64,000 nt of DNA from Tenacibaculum sp. SG-28 (GTDB lineage Bacteria; Bacteroidota; Bacteroidia; Flavobacteriales; Flavobacteriaceae): contig NZ_MQVY01000001.1 in NCBI RefSeq assembly GCF_002954385.1, positions 534,892 through 598,891 on the forward strand, in the 5' to 3' direction. Positions 10,332 through 18,474 of the stretch are shown in pieces. Below the pieces are notes generated by a model. It saw nothing but the letters and a program-made list of their open reading frames with translations. It was not told where the DNA came from and ran no database searches. The position numbers and the translations under genes are program-made. The first letter of the stretch is position 1. Every line of letters starts with the position of its first letter.

Positions 10332-11267
10332 TTAAACGATACTTTTTTCTTTAGCGACATTGTATCCTTGGCGAATAACCTCATGTTTTGCCTCGCTATT
10401 TTGATCTAGCAGAGGATTTGTATGATTAAAATGTATAAAGTGAATTTTATTTTTATCTCGCAGTGATAAATCGTTAAATAATGCCATGCTCTCGGTAACA
10501 AATGGATGTGGCACTTCTGCCATGTCTCGTTGAATTTCTCCATTTTTATAAAAAGTAGCATCCAAAAATGCTATATCTACAGCGGTAATAAGTGCAGTAA
10601 TATTCTGCTGCCATTTTTCCCATTTGTCTATATCCGGAATAAATAGTGCTTTTTTATTATTACACTGAACTATATAGCCAACTGTTTCTGTGTATTCGTC
10701 TCGATGGGGTACTAGTATGGGGGTCACTGCTATTCTGGAGTTCAATACAATTTTTTGATTTTCTTTTATTTCGTTAAGCTGGATATTTTGATTGGTTACT
10801 AATTGCTCCCATGGTCCGTTAGTAGAAAGGTATTCCACCATTCGTGACATCCCATATACTGGTATTTTTTTTGCACTCATAGCTTCCTTTCCAAGATACA
10901 TTAAGCCAGTATAATGGCCAATATGACCGTGTGTTAAAAAAATACCATCAGGAATTGTTTTTTCTTTTACGTGAGAGGTAATAAGTGAAACTTGCTCTGT
11001 AAAATCTGGCGTTGCGTCAAAAATCCAACACTGGTTGGAAATGGGATCAACCAAACCAATAGAGCTTACCATTTTTCGCAACGATGGCTCTGTTTTAACG
11101 CGATTACAGCATTCTTTTGTACAAGATATTTGCGGATAGCCAGCATCTTGCGTAACACCTAGAATTACAAAAAAAGGGTCTTTTGAAGAAGTAGTTTTAG
11201 GTTCTTTTCCAGAACAACTAAATAACAGAAGCATGTAAAAAAAGAAGAAACTACTTGTGATTTTCAT
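10332..11267 (-). CDS. Lipoprotein metallo-beta-lactamase-fold hydrolase (PqqB-like)
   Basis: The 311-residue product has a lipoprotein signal peptide (MKITSSFFFFYMLLLFSC, Cys ~18). An MBL-fold domain like that of PqqB-type hydrolases follows (FFVILGVTQDAGYPQISC, DATPDFTEQ, THGHIGHYTGLMYLG, LVPHRDEYTETVGYIV, IHFNHTNP). The metal motif is HGHIGH: the Asp of the usual HxHxDH is Gly, while the other His residues remain, and further His lie at PHRDE and HFNH. A Cys-rich stretch (SCTKECCNRVK) near the N-terminus resembles a metal site. Substrate unknown; involvement in PQQ is not supported because no other pqq genes are present. The start is the ATG at 11267, one base after the stop of the upstream acyltransferase gene, so the two are co-transcribed. 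Confidence 0.8.
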   Translation of the reverse strand: MKITSSFFFFYMLLLFSCSGKEPKTTSSKDPFFVILGVTQDAGYPQISCTKECCNRVKTEPSLRKMVSSIGLVDPISNQCWIFDATPDFTEQVSLITSHVKEKTIPDGIFLTHGHIGHYTGLMYLGKEAMSAKKIPVYGMSRMVEYLSTNGPWEQLVTNQNIQLNEIKENQKIVLNSRIAVTPILVPHRDEYTETVGYIVQCNNKKALFIPDIDKWEKWQQNITALITAVDIAFLDATFYKNGEIQRDMAEVPHPFVTESMALFNDLSLRDKNKIHFIHFNHTNPLLDQNSEAKHEVIRQGYNVAKEKSIV

Positions 11268-11268
11268 T

Positions 11269-11810
11269 TTAATTATATTTGAATAATTCTGGTTTTGCAC
11301 CTTGAACACCTCTATAAAAATCATAAAAGACCTTGAAATCTTTCTCCATATTATCCGTAGGGTAAAAGGGTTCTGATACTGCTACTTGTTTTTTTCCAAA
11401 ATCTAGCGTAAACATAATAATAGGAATATTGGCACCTTTGGCGATGTAGTAAAATCCAGTTTTCCATTTTTCTACTTTTTTGCGCGTGCCTTCCGGAGAT
11501 AATGCCAAGCGAAATTCCTCCCTTTCTTTAAATAATTGGACGATAGCATCTACTTTATTGTTACTTTTAGAACGATCAATAGGCGCGCCTCCTAACCACT
11601 TAAAAAGGAAGCCAAAAGGAGGTTTAAACAATGCTTTTTTTCCTATAAAATTAATTTTCATACCCCAACTATTTCGAGCGAGAACAGCAATAGGAAAGTC
11701 TTTCCAGCTGGTATGTGGCGCACCTATTGCAATAAATTTTTTAATGTCTTCCGGGAAATTACCAACTAATTTCATCCTAATATTTTAGTGTAAATAAACT
11801 TAGAAATCAT
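11269..11810 (-). CDS. PlsC-like acyltransferase, N-terminus frameshifted in this sequence
   Basis: This is a small glycerolipid acyltransferase (1-acyl-sn-glycerol-3-phosphate acyltransferase family). It carries the catalytic HX4D motif (APHTSWKDFP), the substrate-binding GGAPIDRSK block and SPEGTRKK. The open frame as given starts at ATG 11775 (MKLVGNFPED) and lacks the usual N-terminal helix. Upstream, in another frame, ATG 11810 encodes MISKFIYTKILG followed by a stop. Adding one G at about 11773-11774 joins them as KILGWKLVGNFPED, giving a normal 180-residue protein. I therefore annotate the gene from 11810 with a single-base deletion. It acts at the inner membrane in phospholipid or ornithine-lipid synthesis (inference). 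Confidence 0.82.
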
Positions 11811-11879
11811 AATGCATAAATATAATTCAATGTTACGGTTTTCTATAGAGATATGAAATATAATTCTGTGAAGTTAGCT

Positions 11880-11887
11880 TATATTTG
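11880..11887 (+). promoter_or_regulatory. Bacteroidota -7 promoter box (TATATTTG) of rmuC
   Basis: TATATTTG fits TAnnTTTG and lies 20 bases upstream of the rmuC ATG at 11908. Confidence 0.55.
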
Positions 11888-11907
11888 TATATTAAAAATA
11901 GAACCAA

Positions 11908-13281
11908 ATGAATACCACCTTATTTTTAGTGTTAGCTTTGCTACTTGGTTTACTTTTAGGGGTTATAATCGGACACCTTCAAGCAAGACTAAAACGAGTT
12001 AAAATAACCGAAGCATTGGAAAATAATTGCAGTGTTTTGGAAGCTAAAATAGCTACTTTACAAACTCAAAATACCGATAGCCATAACGTATTTACTTTGC
12101 AAAAAGAAGATTTTCAGAATCGATTAGCACAAAAAAATGAGGAAATTAAAGTACTTCGGCAAGAAAAAGAGTTTTCAATATCCGTGCTAGCTCGTAAGGA
12201 AGAAGAATTAAAAAACACAGAAGCTAAGCTTCATGAGAATAAACAGGAGGTAGAAAATCTTCAAGCAAAATTCACTAAAGAATTTGAAAATTTAGCAAAT
12301 AAAATTCTCGAGGAAAAATCAACGAAGTTCGCAGCCCAAAATAAAGAAAACTTAAAGCTGATTCTAAATCCTCTGAATGAGAAAATCCAAACCTTTGAAA
12401 AGAAAGTAGAAGACTCACAAAAGGAAAGTATTTCCATGCATTCTGCATTAAAAGAACAATTGCTCGGTTTAAAAGAGTTAAATATGCAAATGAGTAAAGA
12501 AACTCTCAACCTAACCAAAGCCCTTAAAGGAGACAGTAAAACACAAGGGAACTGGGGAGAGTTGGTTTTAGAAAGAGTTTTGGAAAAATCAGGATTAGAA
12601 AAAGATAGAGAGTATTTTGTACAACAATCTTTTACCACAACAGACGGAAATCGAGTGCTTCCTGATGTAGTAATTCACCTGCCAGATAATAAAAAAATGA
12701 TTGTAGACTCCAAGGTTTCTTTAACGGCTTACGAACAGTATATTAATGCAGATCAAGAAGCGGATAAGGAACGTCATGGTAAAGAGCATTTGAATTCACT
12801 TAAACGCCATGTAGAACAACTTTCCCAGAAAAAATACGAAGACTTGTATAGTATGGAATCTCCAGATTTTGTTTTGTTATTTGTTCCTATAGAACCCGCA
12901 TTTGCGGTAGCTTTAAATCAGGATAGTACATTGTACAACAAAGCTTTCGAGAGAAACATAGTTATTGTAACGCCTACTACTTTACTAGCAACACTTCGAA
13001 CCATTGATACCATGTGGAATAATGAAAAGCAGCAAAGAAATGCTATCGAGATCGCAAGACAAGCTGGTGCTTTATACGACAAATTTGAAGGATTGTTGAA
13101 AGACTTGATAAATATCGGAAAAAAAATAGAGGCGACCAGAACGGATTACAGTGCTGCCATGAATAAATTAGTGGAAGGCCGAGGTAATTTAATTACCAGT
13201 GTTGAAAAGTTGAAAAAAATGGGAGCAAAAGCAAAAAAAGCACTTCCAGAAAATATAATTGAACGGGCAAGTGAAGAGTAA
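11908..13281 (+). CDS. rmuC: DNA recombination protein RmuC
   Basis: The 457-residue product has one N-terminal membrane helix (NTTLFLVLALLLGLLLGVIIG) and a long Lys/Glu-rich coiled coil (~30-200). The RmuC nuclease-like domain (~205-430) follows, with GNWGELVLERVLEKSGL, LPDVVIHLPDNKKMIVDSKVSL, FVPIEPAFAVAL and PTTLLATLRTI. RmuC limits recombination at short inverted repeats and is thought to be a membrane-anchored endonuclease. Length is standard. A terminator follows and the neighbour glyA converges. Confidence 0.93.
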   Translation: MNTTLFLVLALLLGLLLGVIIGHLQARLKRVKITEALENNCSVLEAKIATLQTQNTDSHNVFTLQKEDFQNRLAQKNEEIKVLRQEKEFSISVLARKEEELKNTEAKLHENKQEVENLQAKFTKEFENLANKILEEKSTKFAAQNKENLKLILNPLNEKIQTFEKKVEDSQKESISMHSALKEQLLGLKELNMQMSKETLNLTKALKGDSKTQGNWGELVLERVLEKSGLEKDREYFVQQSFTTTDGNRVLPDVVIHLPDNKKMIVDSKVSLTAYEQYINADQEADKERHGKEHLNSLKRHVEQLSQKKYEDLYSMESPDFVLLFVPIEPAFAVALNQDSTLYNKAFERNIVIVTPTTLLATLRTIDTMWNNEKQQRNAIEIARQAGALYDKFEGLLKDLINIGKKIEATRTDYSAAMNKLVEGRGNLITSVEKLKKMGAKAKKALPENIIERASEE

Positions 13282-13282
13282 T

Positions 13283-13311
13283 AAAAAAGCGACCAATAAA
13301 GGTCGCTTTTT
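13283..13311. terminator. Bidirectional terminator between rmuC and glyA
   Basis: AAAAAGCGACC / GGTCGCTTTTT stem with a six-base loop, with A- and T-runs on both sides, between two converging genes. Confidence 0.85.
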
Positions 13312-13331
13312 ATTGCTTGTATGTTTAGTTA

Positions 13332-14605
13332 CTACATTACAAATAATCTTCTGTGATGCATTAAATCATATACTTTTTCACTAATAGTTTCTAAAACATC
13401 GTCATTCGAAGCATTCCGAATAGCTTCGTCTATTAAATCAACTACTGTTTTCATATCTTCCTCTTGCAAGCCACGTGTAGTGATCGCTGCTGTACCAACT
13501 CTGATACCTGAGGTTACAAATGGAGATTCTGTATCGAAGGGAACCATGTTTTTATTAACCGTTATTTCTGCTTTCCCAAGCGCTATTTCTGCATCTTTAC
13601 CTGTGATGTTTTTATTGCGTAAATCAATTAACATCATATGGTTGTCTGTCCCTCCAGAGATTAAATGATAGCCCTTTTCTACAAAAGCACTTGCCATCGC
13701 TTTCGCATTTTCTCGTACTTGTATTTGATATTCTAAAAACTCATCGGTTAAAGCTTCTCCGAAAGCAACGGCTTTTGCCGCGATTACATGTTCTAATGGT
13801 CCACCTTGGTTTCCAGGAAAAACAGCACCGTTTAATAGCATTGACATTTTTTTAGGTTTACCACTTTTTAGGGTTAGTCCGAAAGGATTGTCAAAGTCTT
13901 CTCCCATCATTATGATACCTCCACGAGGCCCTCGAAGAGTTTTATGAGTTGTACTGGTAACGATATGACAGTGCGGTAAAGGATCTGAAAGTACACCTTT
14001 TGCAATAAGACCAGAAGGATGTGATATGTCTCCTAAAAGTAAAGCTCCTACTTCATCTGCTATTTCGCGAAACTTTTTATAATCAATATCTCTTGAATAA
14101 GCCGATGCACCAGCAATTATCATTTTAGGTTTGTGCTTTCGAGCTTGTGCTTCAAGGTGTTCATAATCGATATATCCCGTTTCTTTATCCACTCCGTAAA
14201 ATACCGGGTTGTACAATTTACCCGAGAAATTTACAGGCGAACCATGTGTTAAATGTCCACCATGGGAAAGATCAAAACCTAATATGGTGTCTCCGGGTTG
14301 TAAACAAGCAGCGAATACTGCGGTATTTGCCTGGCTACCCGAATGTGGTTGCACATTTGCATAAGCAGCTCCAAATAATTCCTTAGCTCTATCAATAGCT
14401 ATTTGTTCTACAATATCTACTACCTCGCAACCGCCATAGTAACGCTTTCCAGGATATCCTTCCGCATACTTATTGGTTAAAACGGAACCTTGCGCTTCCA
14501 TAACTTGATCGCTCGCAAAGTTTTCAGAGGCGATTAACTCTAAGCCGTGTAACTGACGATTTTTTCTTCCGTAATTAGGTCGAAAATTTGATGATCTTTT
14601 TGCAT
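13332..14605 (-). CDS. glyA: Serine hydroxymethyltransferase, N-terminus frameshifted in this sequence
   Basis: This PLP enzyme interconverts serine + THF with glycine + methylene-THF. Diagnostic blocks are [60 protein letters not shown] and the PLP lysine in [14 protein letters not shown]. The long open frame runs to 14720, but its first ~75 residues do not resemble GlyA. The true start (ATG 14605, [15 protein letters not shown]) is in another frame and joins after one A is added to the six-A run at 14560-14565 (minus-strand sense). That gives 424 residues, the family length. Because GlyA is normally essential for one-carbon metabolism, I read this as a sequencing indel. Its -7 box is at 14631-14638. 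Confidence 0.93.
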
Positions 14606-14630
14606 TATTGTGTTGTGTTAAATTTGCTTT

Positions 14631-14638
14631 CAAATGTA
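14631..14638 (-). promoter_or_regulatory. Bacteroidota -7 promoter box (TACATTTG) of glyA
   Basis: On the minus strand TACATTTG lies 25 bases before the glyA ATG at 14605. This supports 14605 rather than 14720 as the gene start. Confidence 0.5.
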
Positions 14639-14774
14639 AACATTTTCGTAGTAATTTTCGTTTATCCTTCTGTGATTTTCTAACTTTGATTACCGATTCG
14701 TTAAATTTTTGAGAAATCATACCTTAATCGCTTTAATTTTCAAAGAGACCTTGGTCTAACTTGAAAAAAATATG

Positions 14775-14782
14775 TAGGTTTG
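14775..14782 (+). promoter_or_regulatory. Bacteroidota -7 promoter box (TAGGTTTG) of fahA
   Basis: TAGGTTTG fits TAnnTTTG, 25 bases before ATG 14808. A TTG at 14751-14753 sits 21 bases upstream, in the range of the -33 element. Confidence 0.6.
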
Positions 14783-14807
14783 GTAAAAAATTAAATAAAT
14801 ATACTAT

Positions 14808-16087
14808 ATGGAAATAACAGCTAATAATCCCAATAGAAAAACGTGGCTTACTGTTAAGGAGAATTCTGATTTTCCTATCCAGAATATACCATTTGGTGTC
14901 TTTATCACCAAAGATGATATTATAACCATAGGAACAAGAATAGGCGATTTTGCTATCGACTTAGGAGCCTTACATCAATTAGGATACTTTGAAGGAATTC
15001 CGTTAACCGATGATATCTTTTTACAAGATACTTTAAATGATTTTATTGCCGACGGAAGAAAGACATGGCGCTTAGTTCGCAATAGAATTGCAGACGTCTT
15101 TGATGTAAAAAACAGTAAACTTAGAGATAACGCGGAGCATAAGGATAAGATTATCTTCAGAATGGAAGAGGTTGAGATGCAATTGCCAGTTAGTGTTGGG
15201 GATTACACAGATTTTTATGCCAGTAAAGAGCACGCTACCAATGTAGGTTCTCTTTTTAGAGATCCTGAAAACGCACTTTTACCAAACTGGTTGCACATTC
15301 CAATTGGTTACCATGGTAGAAGTTCTTCTATTATTCCATCTGGAACGCCTATACGAAGACCTGTTGGGCAATCAAGACCAGTGGAAGGGTCAAATACTCC
15401 CGGTTTTGGTCCTTCAAAATTGTTAGATTTTGAGTTAGAAATGGCCTTCATCACTACGGTGGCAAACGATTTAGGAGAACGAATTCCAATTGAAGAAGCG
15501 GAGGATTATATTTTTGGATTGGTTTTATTTAACGATTGGTCTGCACGTGATATTCAAGCATGGGAATATGTGCCTTTAGGGCCATTTTTAGGAAAAAACT
15601 TTGCTTCTACAATTTCGCCTTGGATCGTCACTTTGGATGCTTTAGAACCATTTAGAGTTGCTAATCCAAAACAAGTACACGAGCCATTACCGTATTTGAA
15701 AAAAGAAGGAAACGATAGTTTGATATTCATCTACAAATGGCAATTCAACCAGAAGGCGCTTCTGAAACCGTGGTTTGTAATTCTAATTTTAAATACATGT
15801 ATTGGACGATGGCACAACAGTTAACACACCATACGGTTAATGGTTGTCCGGTAAATGCAGGAGATATGATGGGAAGTGGTACTATTTCAGGACCAACTAA
15901 AGATAGTTTTGGTTCCATGTTAGAATTAACCTGGAGAGGACAGAATCCATTAAAAATGAGCGATGGTTCCGAACGTAAATTCATCAATGATAACGATACA
16001 GTCATTATGCGTGGATATTCGAAGAATGACAAAGTTCGTATTGGTTTTGGAGAGTGTGTTGGTAAGGTATTACCAGCAATAGAATAG
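14808..16087 (+). pseudogene. fahA: Fumarylacetoacetase, frameshifted in this sequence
   Basis: This is the last enzyme of phenylalanine/tyrosine catabolism, hydrolysing fumarylacetoacetate to fumarate and acetoacetate. The first part (14808 to a stop at 15824) has the N-terminal SH3-like domain and the metal/catalytic region DYTDFYASKEHATNVG, HIPIGYHGRSSSI and FNDWSARDIQAWEYVPLGPF. The C-terminal part (MAIQPEGASETVVCNSNF, TVNGCPVNAGDMMGSGTISG) continues in another frame from about 15737. Adding one T to the TTT run at about 15719-15721 gives SFDIHLQMAIQPEG and one 426-residue protein, the expected length. The single-base deletion is probably an assembly error. A terminator follows at 16106. 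Confidence 0.9.
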
Positions 16088-16105
16088 GGTGAAAGAACAC
16101 CAAAT

Positions 16106-16138
16106 AAAAAACCATTTTCTCTAGAAAATGGTTTTTTT
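16106..16138. terminator. Bidirectional terminator between fahA and the helicase gene
   Basis: AAAAAACCATTTTC / GAAAATGGTTTTTTT stem with a four-base loop, between converging genes. Confidence 0.9.
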
Positions 16139-16144
16139 GTGTTT

Positions 16145-17703
16145 TTATTCTTCCTCTGGTGGCGGATGACCGTGAATTTCTTCGTAAACTTCATCAAAAT
16201 TTACTCTTAAATAAGTGCTGAGTTTTTTTCGGTAGTCGTCTTGAAGCCAATCGATAAAATTATGGGTGCTTTTACAAATGCATTTGGAATACCTAAAAAT
16301 TCTGTCGTCAATATCACCGCCGAGCTTTTTCGCTAGATCAGTGCATCAAAAACATCCTCACTATTTTCAATACACATTTTGGCGTGATGGGCTATCGATT
16401 TTTCCAATACTTTTTTAGAGGATTGGCCTGCTTGAATGGTTTGGGTATATATTTTTTTAACATCAAAGTACAAGTCCTCCGAGTTAGCAAATTCTTTTTT
16501 TACATCGGCGGGTAATTCGTACCTAAATTCATTTTCGATTTCTTCATCCGACAACAGGTTGTCTAAATAGAAATTAGGGGCTCTAAACATTCTCTGCCAA
16601 TCGAGATCTGCTCCCCAAGGACCAAATCTGTGGAAGTTATTTCCCAAATCGATTACATTAAATTCCGATTTACCAGGAAGTATACGAGAGCCTCTTTCAA
16701 TCATTTGATAGTAAAGTGTCAACGACTTGGTAGCTCTGTTGAGTATAATTGATTTTACGGATGGCTCATCGAATCCAGTGGTTAAAATACTAACTGAGGT
16801 GATGATAGCATTTGGGGTTTTATGAAACCATTTCAAGATAAAATCACGTTCTTTCTTGGTATTGGTGTTGTCTAGGTGGGCAATGGGGTAACCGGCTTTT
16901 TTAAAGGTGTCAAAAACGTGTAAAGAGGTATTGATACCGTTGTTGAAAATTAATGTTTTTGTTCCTTTCGCTCGCTCTTCATAAGCTTGAAGAAGCTTGG
17001 ATAGCATGTCTGTATTCGTATACAGGTCTTCTGATGATTTTACGGTGTAATCACCATTAGCACCTACTTCCAAAGAGGTAAGCCCTACGTTGTAGGAATA
17101 TACGTTTGCTTTTGCTAAGTATTCATTTTGAATTAACGTTCCAATGCTTTCTCCAACGATGAGCTCATCATAGTTGTTTTTCATTGGAAGTTTAATGTTA
17201 GAACTTAGTGGTGTTGCCGTTACTCCTAGAATAAAAGATTTATCAAAAAACTTGAACAGTTTCGTGAAAGAGTTGTAATGGGCTTCGTCAATAATGACCA
17301 ATCCCACATCAGAAATATCGAGCATATCGTCATTTAAACGATTGTTCAATGTTTCTACCATAGCAACAAAACAGTCAAAATCTCCTTGGTCGTCTAAACT
17401 AGCCTTACTGTCTATTATTTTATTTTCTACCTTGAATTCACTTAACATTCTAGCGGTTTGCTTGCACAATTCAATGCGATGTGTCATTATCAGAACTTTC
17501 TTTTGATAATGCTTTAGATATTGCCGGGTAATTTCAGAGAAAATAACTGTTTTTCCACCTCCCGTGGGAAGTTGGTATAAGAGATGGTAATTGATAGGAG
17601 CATTTTCAAAGCTTTTAAATATTTTGAATAATGCCTCTTTTTGATAGTCGTATAAGTTTTTGCCTACGATTTGTTGCGTTGGTGTGTTGCTTTCTTTACT
17701 CAA
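16145..17703 (-). pseudogene. SF2 DEAD/DEAH (ResIII-type) helicase, C-terminus frameshifted in this sequence
   Basis: This superfamily 2 helicase/ATPase resembles the helicase part of restriction and repair enzymes. It has Walker A LPTGGGKT (~48), motif Ia MTHRIELCKQ, DEAH box IIDEAHYN (~150), motif III GVTATPLSS, and the second RecA domain with TLIFNNGI, TTGFDEPSVKSIILNRAT and YYQMIERGSR. The frame stops at 16333 after DVFDALI. The adjacent frame downstream encodes LAKKLGGDIDDRIFRYSK...DWLQDDYRKKL and ends at 16145 with HPPPEEE. Adding one C near 16336-16338 joins them (DALILAKKLGG) into 519 residues, so I annotate a single-base deletion. Role unknown; no restriction genes are nearby, so it is probably a housekeeping repair or RNA helicase. 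Confidence 0.82.
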
Positions 17704-17766
17704 TGTTGTTGGCTTTTGCGAAATACAAAAATAAGAGGTATTTAAAAAAATACCAGTATAATGCTT

Positions 17767-18162
17767 CTAAATTTTAAAATCTTTTAAGTCTGTAGCAATG
17801 ATATCGTTGTGTGATGCGTTCGCTATAGTTATACCATTTTTGATAATTAATAATTGCGGGGATTGGTGCTGCACATCAAATTTAACCGCAATTTCATTAG
17901 AAAGTGAACGATGATTTAATAAGTCTAGATAATACAACTTAAAGTCTTCCAATATCTCTTCCGATACGTTGTTTTCAAACTGTTTCAGTACCATTCTACT
18001 TATACCACATCGCGTAGAATGCTTAAAAATAGCAACTGGTACTGTTTTGGAAAAAGTTATAGCTTCGTTTAGGTCTTCTTGACTTTCTAATGGAATCCAA
18101 ATACTTTTTTTTTCATCACCTGGTGTTTTTTCTTTTCCAAAAAACGTGTTTAATATCCCCAT
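17767..18162 (-). CDS. ytxJ: Bacillithiol-system redox protein YtxJ
   Basis: The 131-residue cytosolic thioredoxin-fold protein contains FKHSTRCGISRMVLKQFE and, near the C-terminus, FDVQHQSPQLLIIKNG (cis-Pro region). This is the DUF2847/YtxJ family. The single Cys in STRCGIS fits a monothiol bacilliredoxin that removes bacillithiol from proteins. Bacillithiol is made by many Flavobacteriia (family knowledge). Catalysis has been little studied for YtxJ. It lies 63 bp upstream of the helicase gene on the same strand and may share its transcript. Confidence 0.88.
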   Translation of the reverse strand: MGILNTFFGKEKTPGDEKKSIWIPLESQEDLNEAITFSKTVPVAIFKHSTRCGISRMVLKQFENNVSEEILEDFKLYYLDLLNHRSLSNEIAVKFDVQHQSPQLLIIKNGITIANASHNDIIATDLKDFKI

Positions 18163-18474
18163 TGCTATACTTTTTTAAACTTTGGTTAATCCATTATACT
18201 CTAGACTAAATTTCTTCTCTAACCTAGATTACAAATTTACGCATTTAATCTTATTTAGTTGTGCTTGTTGTTCTTATTGCATTGAAGGTTTTGCAGAGTA
18301 TACAGTTGCTTCATCTTGTTGTAATCTTTATACTATATGTTTTGTCTCATTATTTTAGTTAAAAAAATGTCATTTTGTCTGTTTTATTGTTATTTTAGTG
18401 ACAATATGACTTGTTTTTAAGCTTAGTTTGGAATGGTATTACTTTTGAAATAGATTCTGTAAAAATTAAAAATA
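18163..18474. promoter_or_regulatory. 312-bp divergent intergenic region ytxJ/clpB with a repeated motif pair
   Basis: No gene fits here. The right half is very AT-rich and contains two imperfect copies of a motif pair: TTTTGTCT at 18340 followed by TATTTTAGT at 18351, and TTTTGTCT at 18373 followed by TATTTTAGT at 18391. It must hold the divergent promoters of ytxJ and clpB. I could not assign an exact TAnnTTTG box to clpB; TTAGTTTG at 18423-18430 is a weak candidate. Confidence 0.4.

Noticed and set aside
10332..11267. PQQ biosynthesis gene pqqB
   Set aside because: Only the MBL fold is shared; the protein is a lipoprotein and no pqqA/C/D/E is in the window.
16145..17703. Restriction-modification system based on the ResIII-type helicase
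   Set aside because: No methyltransferase, specificity subunit or nuclease domain is adjacent; neighbours are ytxJ and fahA.
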